The translations under genes and the position numbers were made by a program. A stretch of 64,000 nt of DNA from Amphritea balenae (GTDB lineage Bacteria; Pseudomonadota; Gammaproteobacteria; Pseudomonadales; Balneatricaceae): positions 286,954-350,953 of the forward strand of contig NZ_RQXV01000005.1 in NCBI RefSeq assembly GCF_003858655.1, read 5' to 3'. Every line of letters starts with the position of its first letter. Positions within the stretch are counted from its first letter, which is position 1. This document shows, piece by piece, positions 43,336 through 52,953 of the stretch. The notes beneath the pieces are model-generated. The model saw nothing but the letters and a program-made list of their open reading frames with translations, was not told where the DNA came from and searched no databases.

Positions 43336-44640
43336 ATGCCTCAAGCCGAGCTTAACGCAGACCAGACTATGAACAACGGTGCTGACAGTACCCGTCATAG
43401 CTCTCACTCAGGATTAACGCCTGACGAGAAGATACAAAGCCAGAGGATGCAACGTCGGCGCAAATTTATCGCTTTTGCATTTGTTGCACCGCTGATAATT
43501 TTTGTTCTGATCGCTTTTGTTGCACCTATAGGTACGATGCTTTACCGCAGTGTTTATCATCCGACGGTCGCGCAGCTGATTCCGGATACCCTTGAAGCAC
43601 TGTCTGGCTGGGATGAAACAGGTAGCGAACTCCCTGACCAGACTATATTGAATATTTTCTCGGTTGAACTGCAACATCTGGCCAAGGAGCGTCGCTCAGG
43701 CAAGCTGGCAGAAGAGATAAACCGTGCTCTACCGGGCAGTTCCAGTGTTATTAAGTCGAGCGCACGCAAATTGAAAAAGCTCGAACCTGAATTACTTGCC
43801 TCTGAAGGTGGCGCCAAACTACTCAGTCTAAAACCCCAGTGGCAAAAAGTTGAAATATGGCGTGAAATGAAAAAATCAGGCGCAATATTTACCGACGGTT
43901 TCTATTTAACCGCACTGGATCTGATGCGCAGCCCCGAAGGCAATATTGTCCCCCGGGATACCCAGATCTATATAAAACTGTACCTTAAAAGCCTGAAGAT
44001 CGCTCTGCTGATCACCCTCCTCACTGCCATTATCAGCTTCCCACTGTCTTACTATCTGGCGACAGCACCGGCTAAAACGGCCAATACGCTAATGGTCTTC
44101 GTGTTGCTGCCATTCTGGACCTCACTATTAGTGCGAACCACTTCCTGGATCGCTTTGCTACAGACTAATGGCGTCGTTAACAGTTTCCTTGAATCAATAC
44201 ATCTGATCACCGAACCTATAGAGATGCTCTACACCCAGTTTTCAACGGTCATAGCGATGACACATATTCTCTTACCCTTTATGATCCTGCCCCTGTATAG
44301 CGTCATGAAAGGCATAGATCCAAGCTACCTGCGGGCAGCGATGTCTCTGGGGGCAAAACCTATACCCGCTTTCATCCGTATCTATATGCCAATGACCATT
44401 CCAGGACTCAGCGCTGGTGCGCTGCTGGTATTCATTATCTCTATCGGTTACTACATCACGCCTGCTTTGGTCGGTGGTACCGAAGGACAGATGGTCAGTA
44501 ATATTATCGCCTTCCATATGCAGTCATCGAATAACTGGGAGCTGGCAGCAGCATTAGGCTCGCTATTGCTGGGACTAATACTCGCGCTGTACTGGATCTA
44601 CGACCGCTTAGTCGGCGTTAGCAATATTAAGCTGGGGTAA
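43336..44640 (+). CDS. ABC transporter permease 1 (PotB type)
   Basis: A 434-aa permease, longer than classic PotB because about 130 hydrophilic residues lie between the first membrane segment (about 48-70) and the transport core. The core contains the permease EAA-like region YLRAAMSLGAKPIPAFIRIYMPMTIPGL. The polar N-terminus (about 40 residues) is also extended. It ends at 44640, five bases before the first mini-ORF of the repeat array. Confidence 0.92.
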   Translation: MPQAELNADQTMNNGADSTRHSSHSGLTPDEKIQSQRMQRRRKFIAFAFVAPLIIFVLIAFVAPIGTMLYRSVYHPTVAQLIPDTLEALSGWDETGSELPDQTILNIFSVELQHLAKERRSGKLAEEINRALPGSSSVIKSSARKLKKLEPELLASEGGAKLLSLKPQWQKVEIWREMKKSGAIFTDGFYLTALDLMRSPEGNIVPRDTQIYIKLYLKSLKIALLITLLTAIISFPLSYYLATAPAKTANTLMVFVLLPFWTSLLVRTTSWIALLQTNGVVNSFLESIHLITEPIEMLYTQFSTVIAMTHILLPFMILPLYSVMKGIDPSYLRAAMSLGAKPIPAFIRIYMPMTIPGLSAGALLVFIISIGYYITPALVGGTEGQMVSNIIAFHMQSSNNWELAAALGSLLLGLILALYWIYDRLVGVSNIKLG

Positions 44641-44644
44641 CGCT

Positions 44645-44704
44645 ATGACTTTATCTAAACAGGTTGTTCAGTATCAGCTACGGAATAGTGGAGCTGTACT
44701 ATGA
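44645..44704 (+). CDS. 19-codon leader mini-ORF (start of coupled chain)
   Basis: ATG at 44645, GGGGTAAC just upstream, and TGA at 44702-44704 overlapping the ATG of the first 83-bp unit as ATGA. The predicted peptide is MTLSKQVVQYQLRNSGAVL; only its last residues (GAVL) resemble the repeat-encoded peptides. It is probably a translational link between permease 1 and what follows; a functional peptide is not implied. Confidence 0.55.
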   Translation: MTLSKQVVQYQLRNSGAVL

Positions 44705-44787
44705 AATTTCCTAAAAACCACACTTTCTGGCAGAACAGAACCGGCATTGCATCGGCTTCGTTGACCAAAAATGGAGCTGTGCTATGA
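44701..44787 (+). CDS. mini-ORF, unit 1 (28 aa)
   Basis: The first repeat-encoded peptide. It starts MKFPKNHTFWQ, matching the permease 2 N-terminus (MKFPKYYTFWQ), and ends GAVL. It uniquely has Ile where later units have Asn after RTG. It has its own Shine-Dalgarno (TGGAGC). Whether a stable peptide is made is unknown. Confidence 0.5.
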   Translation: MKFPKNHTFWQNRTGIASASLTKNGAVL

Positions 44788-44870
44788 AATTTCCTAAAAA
44801 CCACACTTTCTGGCAGAACAGAACCGGCAATGCATCGGCTTCGTTGACCAAAAATGGAGCTGTACTATGA
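44784..44870 (+). CDS. mini-ORF, unit 2 (28 aa)
   Basis: The second coupled mini-ORF. It overlaps units 1 and 3 by ATGA. It differs from unit 1 by Ile to Asn after RTG. Confidence 0.5.
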   Translation: MKFPKNHTFWQNRTGNASASLTKNGAVL

Positions 44871-44953
44871 AATTTCCTAAAAACCACACTTTCTGGCAAA
44901 ACAGAACCGGCAATGCATCGGCTTCGTTGACCAAAAATGGAGCTGCACTATGA
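44867..44953 (+). CDS. mini-ORF, unit 3 (28 aa)
   Basis: The third coupled mini-ORF. A synonymous CAG to CAA change appears here and persists in units 4 and 5; the end reads GAAL. Confidence 0.5.
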   Translation: MKFPKNHTFWQNRTGNASASLTKNGAAL

Positions 44954-45036
44954 AATTTCCTAAAAACCACACTTTCTGGCAAAACAGAACCGGCAATGCA
45001 TCGGCTTCGTTGAACAAAAATGGAGCTGTACTATGA
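44950..45036 (+). CDS. mini-ORF, unit 4 (28 aa)
   Basis: The fourth coupled mini-ORF. Thr to Asn (SLNKNG) distinguishes units 4 and 5 from units 1-3; the end reads GAVL. Confidence 0.5.
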   Translation: MKFPKNHTFWQNRTGNASASLNKNGAVL

Positions 45037-45119
45037 AATTTCCTAAAAACCACACTTTCTGGCAAAACAGAACCGGCAATGCATCGGCTTCGTTGAACAA
45101 AAATGGAGCTGCACTATGA
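45033..45119 (+). CDS. mini-ORF, unit 5 (28 aa), coupled to permease 2
   Basis: The last mini-ORF. Its TGA (45117-45119) overlaps the ATG of permease 2 (45116), so ribosomes finishing it can restart on the permease gene. The end reads GAAL. Confidence 0.5.
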   Translation: MKFPKNHTFWQNRTGNASASLNKNGAAL

Positions 45120-45964
45120 AGTTTCCTAAGTACTATACCTTTTGGCAAAAGGTCGGAATGCATGGGTTACGCTTAACTGCCTGGGGAGTACTGGCATTTC
45201 TGATGATTCCGATTCTGGTCATCATTCCTCTGTCGTTTAATGCCGAACCTTACTTTACCTTCACGCCGGGCATGCTGGCATTCGATACCGAAGCCTATTC
45301 ACTGAAATGGTATGAAGAGATCATTAACGATGATAAATGGATGCTGGCGATTAAAAACAGCTTCTTTATCGGTATCTGCGCCACAATCATAGCAACTGTA
45401 CTGGGCACTCTGGCAGCGATTGGTTTATCTAATCCGGTCATGCCATTTCAGCGCGCTATCATGGCAATGCTGCTTTCACCGATGATTGTGCCTTTGATTA
45501 TCACCGCCGCAGGTATGTATTTCTTCTATACCCAACTGGGACTATCCGGTAGTTACCTTGGGGTAATACTGGCCCATGCGGCACTAGGTACGCCTTTTGT
45601 GATTATCACAGTGAATGCGGCGCTTTCCGGTTTCGACTTTTCATTGATGCGGGCATCGTTAGGGTTGGGTGCCACTCCCAGCTACACCTTCTTCAAAGTG
45701 ATTATGCCGTTAATCAGACCCGGCGTTATTTCCGGCGGCCTGTTTGCCTTTGTGACTTCCTTTGATGAAGTGGTTGTCATCCTGTTTCTGGCTGGACCTG
45801 AGCAACGTACGATTCCGCGCCAGATGTTCTCTGGACTACGTGAACAGATTAATCCAACCATTCTGGCAGTCGCCGTATTACTGGTGGTGATATCGATGCT
45901 GCTATTACTGACGATTGAGTATCTTCGGGCCCGGGGTGAGAAAATTCGTACCGGGGAGATATAA
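45116..45964 (+). CDS. ABC transporter permease 2 (PotC type)
   Basis: A 282-aa permease with six membrane segments. The EAA-like loop reads LMRASLGLGATPSYTFFKVIMPLIRPG, and SFDEVVVILFLAGPEQRTIPRQMF is typical of PotC. The ATG is set by the ATGA overlap with the last mini-ORF and by TGGAGC upstream. It completes the importer. Its expression should depend on reinitiation through the mini-ORF chain or on initiation at its own ribosome site. Confidence 0.94.
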   Translation: MKFPKYYTFWQKVGMHGLRLTAWGVLAFLMIPILVIIPLSFNAEPYFTFTPGMLAFDTEAYSLKWYEEIINDDKWMLAIKNSFFIGICATIIATVLGTLAAIGLSNPVMPFQRAIMAMLLSPMIVPLIITAAGMYFFYTQLGLSGSYLGVILAHAALGTPFVIITVNAALSGFDFSLMRASLGLGATPSYTFFKVIMPLIRPGVISGGLFAFVTSFDEVVVILFLAGPEQRTIPRQMFSGLREQINPTILAVAVLLVVISMLLLLTIEYLRARGEKIRTGEI

Positions 45965-46030
45965 AAACAGAGGTTAGAACAAACACTTAACTTCTTGCTG
46001 ATCGCTGGAAAAGTAAAAACAAAGGCATAA

Positions 46031-46061
46031 AAAAAGCGGATCAATTATTGATCCGCTTTTT
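46031..46061. terminator. bidirectional terminator between permease 2 and yeiH
   Basis: A 14-bp perfect stem (AAAAAGCGGATCAA paired with TTGATCCGCTTTTT, 3-nt loop) with A-run and T-run flanks serves both convergent genes. Confidence 0.95.
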
Positions 46062-46074
46062 TATTCTGGCAACC

Positions 46075-47109
46075 TTAACGTACCGCAAAGAGCCAGATTG
46101 CAACTAATGCTGCCAGGAATACTGTCTCACTAACCATCAGTGCGATCGGCTTCCAGCCAAGCTCAGAAAGCTCTTTAAATGATGCCTTCATACCTAGCCC
46201 AACCATCGCAATAATCAGGCACCAGCGAGAAAGTTCGGTCATACCATCCAACACAAGCTGAGGAATATAACCGGTACTGTTAATAGTCACGATAATAATG
46301 AAAGCAACTAAAAAGCCTGGCAGAGGAAGCTTAGAAGCTCCCTCTTTCTTAGCGCCTCCGTTATTACGGGCTACCAGTAAAGAGATTACAACGACCACAG
46401 GCACCAGCGCTGCTACACGTAATAATTTGGTAAAGGTTGCTACATCACCGACATCGTCCGACATCATATAGCCGGCACCGACTACCTGGGCAACATCATG
46501 GATAGTAGCTCCCAGAAAGATACCACTCTCTGTTTCAGTCAGATTTAGCCCCGTAACAACCAGCGGATAAGCGATCATTGCGACTGTACTCAGAGCTGTC
46601 ACACCAATTACTGTAAAAATAAGATTGCGCTCTGAATCTTTATCTTCAGGTAACACTGCGGACACGGCCAGAGCTGCGGACGCACCACAGATACCGACAG
46701 AGGCGCCGGATAAAATACTTTGCGATTTACTTAACTTAAGCCACTGACCACACAAATAGCCAAACAGAATAGTTGCCGGCACACCGACAATAACAATCGC
46801 GATCGGGGTAAAACCAAGGCCTAACAGCTGTTCAAAAGTAATACGCGCACCTAACAGCGCAATACCGAAACGTAACACCGACTTAGCCGCAAACTGAATA
46901 CCCGCCATACAACGGCCTTCCTGGGACAGGTAGTTAAGTGACATCCCCATCAACAAGGCATACAAGATAGTCGGCCCACCATAATGTTCCGACACAAACT
47001 TAGAGGCCATCCCCACAACCAGACAAAGCATAAAGCCAGGCATTATTACAGATAGCCATTGTTTTGCTGCATCAGTAGAAAGTGGCAGCTGCTTTTGCAT
47101 ACCTGACAT
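46075..47109 (-). CDS. YeiH/UPF0324 family membrane protein
   Basis: A 344-aa membrane protein with about ten segments. Family features are FGIALLGARITFEQLLGLG, SGASVGICGASAALAVSAVLP and GATIHDVAQVVGAGYMMS. YeiH-type proteins are annotated as putative sulfate exporters, with some evidence from organosulfonate degraders. With tpa in the window a sulfur-export role is attractive, but it is only an inference. The start may be ATG 47109 or the nearby ATG at 47100. Confidence 0.9.
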   Translation of the reverse strand: MSGMQKQLPLSTDAAKQWLSVIMPGFMLCLVVGMASKFVSEHYGGPTILYALLMGMSLNYLSQEGRCMAGIQFAAKSVLRFGIALLGARITFEQLLGLGFTPIAIVIVGVPATILFGYLCGQWLKLSKSQSILSGASVGICGASAALAVSAVLPEDKDSERNLIFTVIGVTALSTVAMIAYPLVVTGLNLTETESGIFLGATIHDVAQVVGAGYMMSDDVGDVATFTKLLRVAALVPVVVVISLLVARNNGGAKKEGASKLPLPGFLVAFIIIVTINSTGYIPQLVLDGMTELSRWCLIIAMVGLGMKASFKELSELGWKPIALMVSETVFLAALVAIWLFAVR

Positions 47110-49315
<2,206 letters not shown>

Positions 49316-49338
49316 AAAACCGAACACGTTGTTTATAC

Positions 49339-49539
49339 GATGCGGCTCCGCCGCGTCCGAGCACTACGTTTGTCCGAACGTTGCTACGCAACTTGTCCGG
49401 AATTGATTAAGTTCAAAGGCGTTTTCACCACAGAGAACACGAAGGACACAGAGGAAGAGCGAAAAGAACTTTATGATTAATCTTTTCTCAGTGCCGTCTG
49501 TGGTAAATCGTTTTTTTTCGGACGCGGCGAAGCCGCATC
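49339..49539. repeat. 200-bp segment bounded by 22-bp inverted repeats
   Basis: GATGCGGCTCCGCCGCGTCC-GA at 49339-49360 pairs with 49518-49539 (21 of 22). Between them, an ACCACAGA and a TCTGTGGT arm also oppose each other, the first within TTCACCACAGAGAACACG, a motif common in intergenic repeats of proteobacteria. Further GTTTGTCCGA/TCGGACAAAC pairing extends the symmetry. It looks like a non-coding mobile or hairpin repeat inserted after thiC. Confidence 0.6.
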
Positions 49540-49602
49540 GGACAAACGAAGTGCTCGGACAAGCAAAGCGATCGGACTTCGATGTTTTAACAGATCCACC
49601 AT

Positions 49603-49686
49603 GGCGAACAATCTCAGACTATCCCGACCACCATCGTGATAGAGCTGGTAACTGGGTAGCTTACTTAGTTACAGCTATTGTTCGCC
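49603..49686 (+). ncRNA. folded 84-nt element, possible structured RNA
   Basis: A 10-bp closing stem (GGCGAACAAT paired with ATTGTTCGCC) encloses two arms: CTATC-C-CG/CG-T-GATAG and GTAACT/AGTTAC with an inner GTA/TAC. This gives a three-way junction. It resembles a tRNA in outline but has no T-loop or anticodon pattern. A terminator follows at 49704. Confidence 0.4.
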
Positions 49687-49703
49687 TTTAGCCATCCTGG
49701 CCA

Positions 49704-49765
49704 CACTATCACGGCACACCGTATAGCTATATATCCCCAGCTAAGAGTCGTGATAGTGATTTTTT
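49704..49765 (+). terminator. plus-strand rho-independent terminator
   Basis: CACTATCACG pairs with CGTGATAGTG (35-nt inner region) and is followed by ATTTTTTC. It is 390 bp beyond thiC, so it may end a long thiC transcript or a separate small RNA containing the 49603-49686 fold. Confidence 0.75.
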
Positions 49766-49816
49766 CAGAACGATTAAGTTAGAGCTAAATACTTATATAA
49801 GTGCTTAGTAGATAGG

Positions 49817-51457
49817 CTATTTAAGCAATGAGCCTAATGAAGCCGGCGGCAGCTCTTCTAAAGGCATTGCACGAAAACGCTTAAGCTGCTGCTTCTTATC
49901 ACTAAGATCGCCTTCCAACACACGGCGTTCAACCAGATTAAGATAACGATCCACCATCTTCAGACGCCCTTCTCTGCGTTCCTCGTCGTCACGGGCAGTC
50001 TCAAGGAAGAGTTGCGCCAGATTAAGTACCGCTGCATGATTATTAAAATCAAAATCCACTGCCGCACCAAAGGACTTTATCGCCTGACCGACTTTGCCTG
50101 ACAGATAATGCTTAATACCCATCCGGTTAGCTTTGTCACTCATTTCAGGATTCTGCTGTTTACCATGGACAGCAGCATCTTTCTTAACCGGTTTAGGCTT
50201 AGGCTTCTCAAGTACAGGAACCGCATCGCCGGACATAACAAGCAGTTCCCGATCAAGGTCTATTGGGGTTTCTAACTGGCGGTTAACTAATTTAGCCTCC
50301 CGTAGGAAGCGCTCTTTATCTTTATTCTCGCCGATATCACCCGCCAACTGACTGCGAATCAAAAAGGCTTTAACCTCCGACTCAGTATCCGCTGGGAAAT
50401 TCTTACGGGCATTAACTAATAAGCCATCAATCTCACGTTCAATCTGTTCCTGGGTAATTTCATCAACCGCCTTTACTTCCATACGACGAAGATTAGCTAG
50501 TTTTAAGTAGGGCTCAGCTGAACGATAGCAACTGTGTTTACCCAGACTGATAGAACGACGAAACGCTCCTTTGGCCAGATCCATCTCCTGAGTCTGAATC
50601 GCAACACGCCCTAACTCCATCTGTCGTGGAATTCCCAACGGTGACTTAACTGTGGCCTGCTTCAGGGTTTCTCGCGCTTGTGCCAGATCCCCCATCTGTT
50701 CATGTACTATTGCCAGAAGATCATAAGCCGCTATCAGCAATGGGTTGTCCAGAATCAGTTCCTGCAACAGCTGTTCGGCCGCCATCAGATCATCCAGACC
50801 AACATAGGCCTCGCTCAGATATAAGCCAGCCTCTTTATCCTTTGATTCCCAATAGATGCCATCAAGCAACTCCCGGGCAGCATCATACTGACCAAGCTGA
50901 AGCAGCAATGAACCCCTGACTTTTTGCAGGTGGTCATATTCAGGATGTTTTCGATCTATCAGGGCTTCACAAATTTGCAACGCCTGGTTAAGTGCGCCGG
51001 ACTCAATCGCCAGATCAACCGGACGCAGAGAGATTTTACGCCGGACTATATGATCAAGACGGTACTTCAGTTCTTCAATAGAGAACGGCTTAGTGATCAG
51101 ATCATCGGGATTGCTATCGATGGCATGCAGAATGACTTCCTGAGACGAATCACTGGTCATACAGATCCAGGCGGCGCTGGGCTTTATGTAACCACGAAAC
51201 CTTGCTTCTTCAAGAATCTGAATACCCGTAATACTATCGCTGGAATTATGACCTAACAGAATTACATCGAAATCGTTCTGAATGATCAGCGGAATAACTT
51301 TGTCATTGATAGTAATGGCTTTAACGTTACTAATGCCCAGCTCTCGCAGCATATAGTAAATTGTTGCGCGCATATTACCGCTACTATCGATTAACAGGAC
51401 ATTCTTGTCACTGTAATCAATGTGGTCGCCGGTGGTTTTATTGCGTAAAGCGGTCAC
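49817..51457 (-). CDS. receiver-like protein with TPR repeats, phosphoacceptor Asp missing
   Basis: A 546-aa cytosolic protein. Residues about 18-140 form a CheY-like receiver followed by several TPR motifs (about 150-320) and a C-terminal helical region with another TPR-like segment. In the receiver the acidic pocket Asp24 and the KPFS lysine are kept. The expected phosphoacceptor Asp is Gly69 (DVILLGHNSSDS), so phosphorylation there is impossible. GTG start at 51457, with AGGATA upstream. Similar receiver-TPR proteins exist in Pseudomonas and related genera; the role is unclear, perhaps a scaffold in signalling or motility. Confidence 0.85.
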   Translation of the reverse strand: MTALRNKTTGDHIDYSDKNVLLIDSSGNMRATIYYMLRELGISNVKAITINDKVIPLIIQNDFDVILLGHNSSDSITGIQILEEARFRGYIKPSAAWICMTSDSSQEVILHAIDSNPDDLITKPFSIEELKYRLDHIVRRKISLRPVDLAIESGALNQALQICEALIDRKHPEYDHLQKVRGSLLLQLGQYDAARELLDGIYWESKDKEAGLYLSEAYVGLDDLMAAEQLLQELILDNPLLIAAYDLLAIVHEQMGDLAQARETLKQATVKSPLGIPRQMELGRVAIQTQEMDLAKGAFRRSISLGKHSCYRSAEPYLKLANLRRMEVKAVDEITQEQIEREIDGLLVNARKNFPADTESEVKAFLIRSQLAGDIGENKDKERFLREAKLVNRQLETPIDLDRELLVMSGDAVPVLEKPKPKPVKKDAAVHGKQQNPEMSDKANRMGIKHYLSGKVGQAIKSFGAAVDFDFNNHAAVLNLAQLFLETARDDEERREGRLKMVDRYLNLVERRVLEGDLSDKKQQLKRFRAMPLEELPPASLGSLLK

Positions 51458-51522
51458 TAGTTATCCTGATCCTAAAATCCTTTGTCAGATCAAGTATAAA
51501 AGGCTGTTGGTCAGGGAGGAAG

Positions 51523-51543
51523 TAAAAACACCCCAAAACGGGG
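51523..51543 (-). terminator. minus-strand terminator (second of two)
   Basis: On the minus strand CCCC-GTTTT-GGGG is followed by TGTTTTT. It lies 66 bp before the start codon of the receiver-TPR gene, downstream of the stronger hairpin at 51560-51597. Confidence 0.6.
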
Positions 51544-51559
51544 CCAGTTTATTGCGGGC

Positions 51560-51597
51560 AAAAAAAAGCACCGGGTGTAGGGTGAAACACACGGTGC
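51560..51597 (-). terminator. minus-strand terminator with no annotated gene ahead of it
   Basis: On the minus strand GCACCG-TGTGT pairs with ACAC-CGGTGC, and eight T follow. The only plus-strand neighbour (51784) is divergent, so this terminator must end a short minus-strand transcript starting between about 51600 and 51780. That could be a small RNA or an attenuated leader of the receiver-TPR gene. Confidence 0.85.
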
Positions 51598-51783
51598 TAA
51601 ATACAGTTCTATGCTGTGGGAACCATAGTATCGGGTTCAGTGATAACAGTTACTGATCCATGTCAACACTCATGACCATTAACCACATATTATCTACAAC
51701 TTTTGACTAAGCGCTGCCACAGTGGTATTCCAGTACACTACCCCTAAGGGAATTCCCATAAAAATAAAAGAATTCAGATACCT

Positions 51784-52707
51784 ATGACTACAGCATTTAT
51801 TTCTCACCAGGACTGTGGGCTGCATAATATGGGTCCGGAACATCCGGAAAGCCCTATTCGGCTGTTGGCAATTCAGAAAGTATTACAGAAAACCGGACTG
51901 ATTGAGCAGCTTAAACAGATGGAATCTGTGCATGTGACCCCGGAACAGATTCAGTTGGCACATGCCAACCTGCATCAGACCCGGCTGGAGATGAAGCAAC
52001 CCTCTGAAGGCGTGGTATACGCTGATGAAGATACTGCGCTTTGTCCGGACTCACTGCATGCTGCCAGCCTTGCTGCAGGTTCAACTGTGTTGGCAACTAA
52101 TCAGGTTTTAACTGAGAAAGTCGATAATGCATTCTGCGCTGTACGGCCACCGGGCCATCACGCTGAACATAACGCCGCCATGGGCTTTTGCTTTTTCAAC
52201 AATGTCGCTATTGGCGCTATGCATGCGTTGTTACAGCCCAATGTAAATCGCGTGGCTATTGTTGATTTTGATGTACACCACTGTAACGGCACCGTCGATA
52301 TCTTTAAAGATAAGCCTGAAGTTCTGGTTTGCTCTACCTTTCAGCACCCGTACTATCCGGAACGCTACTCCGATATTCAGCGGGATAATATCGTCAATTG
52401 TCCGATCGAGGCCCACACCCGGGCATCAGTATTCCGTGAACAGTTAGAAAAACACTGGCTGCCTGCTATCCAGAATCATAAGCCTGACATTCTGTTTATC
52501 TCTGCCGGTTTTGACGCCCATCACGAAGACCCGATGGCGGATCTGAATCTGACTGAGGAAGACTACCGCTGGGCAACACAGTTGTTAATGGATGCAGCAC
52601 GCACTACCTGCGGCGGACGAATCGTCTCCGTGCTGGAAGGCGGTTACAACCCCGTAGCACTGGCATTTAGCGTGCAGGCGCATATAGAAGTGCTTGCCGG
52701 TCATTGA
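51784..52707 (+). CDS. histone-deacetylase-family zinc amidohydrolase
   Basis: A 307-aa member of the HDAC/AcuC/acetylpolyamine amidohydrolase superfamily. The tandem active-site histidines are His125-His126 (RPPGHHAEHN). Zinc ligands lie in DFDVHHCNGT (161-170) and GFDAHHEDP, and the closing tyrosine is in EGGYNP. It is cytosolic with no signal peptide. Substrates in bacteria include acetylpolyamines and acetylated proteins; the polyamine-type ABC importer in this window makes acetylpolyamines worth testing. Confidence 0.92.
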   Translation: MTTAFISHQDCGLHNMGPEHPESPIRLLAIQKVLQKTGLIEQLKQMESVHVTPEQIQLAHANLHQTRLEMKQPSEGVVYADEDTALCPDSLHAASLAAGSTVLATNQVLTEKVDNAFCAVRPPGHHAEHNAAMGFCFFNNVAIGAMHALLQPNVNRVAIVDFDVHHCNGTVDIFKDKPEVLVCSTFQHPYYPERYSDIQRDNIVNCPIEAHTRASVFREQLEKHWLPAIQNHKPDILFISAGFDAHHEDPMADLNLTEEDYRWATQLLMDAARTTCGGRIVSVLEGGYNPVALAFSVQAHIEVLAGH

Positions 52708-52772
52708 TTAGCTGGACGTCGCTACGCGACTTGCTAAATCTTCTAGCGAACTCGGTCTAACCAGAAAAACAA

Positions 52773-52798
52773 AAAACCGCCACTAGGCGGTTTTCTTT
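52773..52798 (+). terminator. HDAC-family gene terminator
   Basis: AAAACCGCC pairs with GGCGGTTTT (loop ACTA), followed by CTTTT. Confidence 0.92.
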
Positions 52799-52910
52799 TA
52801 AGCATCGGAAGGCAACGGCTTTCTAATCACTATCAGGAGACACTACTTTAACATGCGGTGCAGTCACCTCTAGCCAGGAAACCTTGTTTACCAGTCTAAG
52901 CTTAAGACAC

Positions 52911-52939
52911 AAAAAAGGCTGCCATAGGCAGCCTTTTTT
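52911..52939 (-). terminator. oadGAB terminator
   Basis: A 13-bp perfect stem (AAAAAAGGCTGCC paired with GGCAGCCTTTTTT) with a 3-nt loop, just after the oadB stop on the minus strand. It also reads as a terminator on the plus strand. Confidence 0.95.
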
Positions 52940-52953
52940 AAGTATCGAAGCGC

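Larger units (their letters stand above)
44701..45115 (+). repeat. five tandem 83-bp units, each an ATGA-coupled mini-ORF
   Basis: ATG codons occur at 44701, 44784, 44867, 44950 and 45033, with the permease 2 ATG at 45116; every spacing is exactly 83 bp. Each unit carries TGGAGC eight bases before the next ATG. Each encodes a 28-residue peptide (MKFPKNHTFWQNRTG..., ending GAVL or GAAL), whose TGA overlaps the following ATG. Units differ at only four or five positions. The unit aligns along its length with the first 80 bp of permease 2 (MKFPKYYTFWQ; AATGCAT block), so it seems derived from that gene's 5' end. Because 83 is not a multiple of three, each unit shifts frame and the coupling is maintained only by the overlap. 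Confidence 0.97.

Noticed and set aside
44701..45115. CRISPR-like array
   Set aside because: The 83-bp units are contiguous with no unique spacers and they carry coding signals, so this is a tandem repeat and not a CRISPR.
44711..45163. Overlapping minus-strand reading frames of 62-67 codons across the 83-bp repeats
   Set aside because: They arise because the repeat period is not a multiple of three and no stop occurs on that strand. They have no ribosome sites and read antisense to the coupled mini-ORFs.
49603..49686. tRNA gene
   Set aside because: The closing stem and arms resemble a cloverleaf, but there is no GTTCGA T-loop, no D-loop GG and no plausible anticodon arm.
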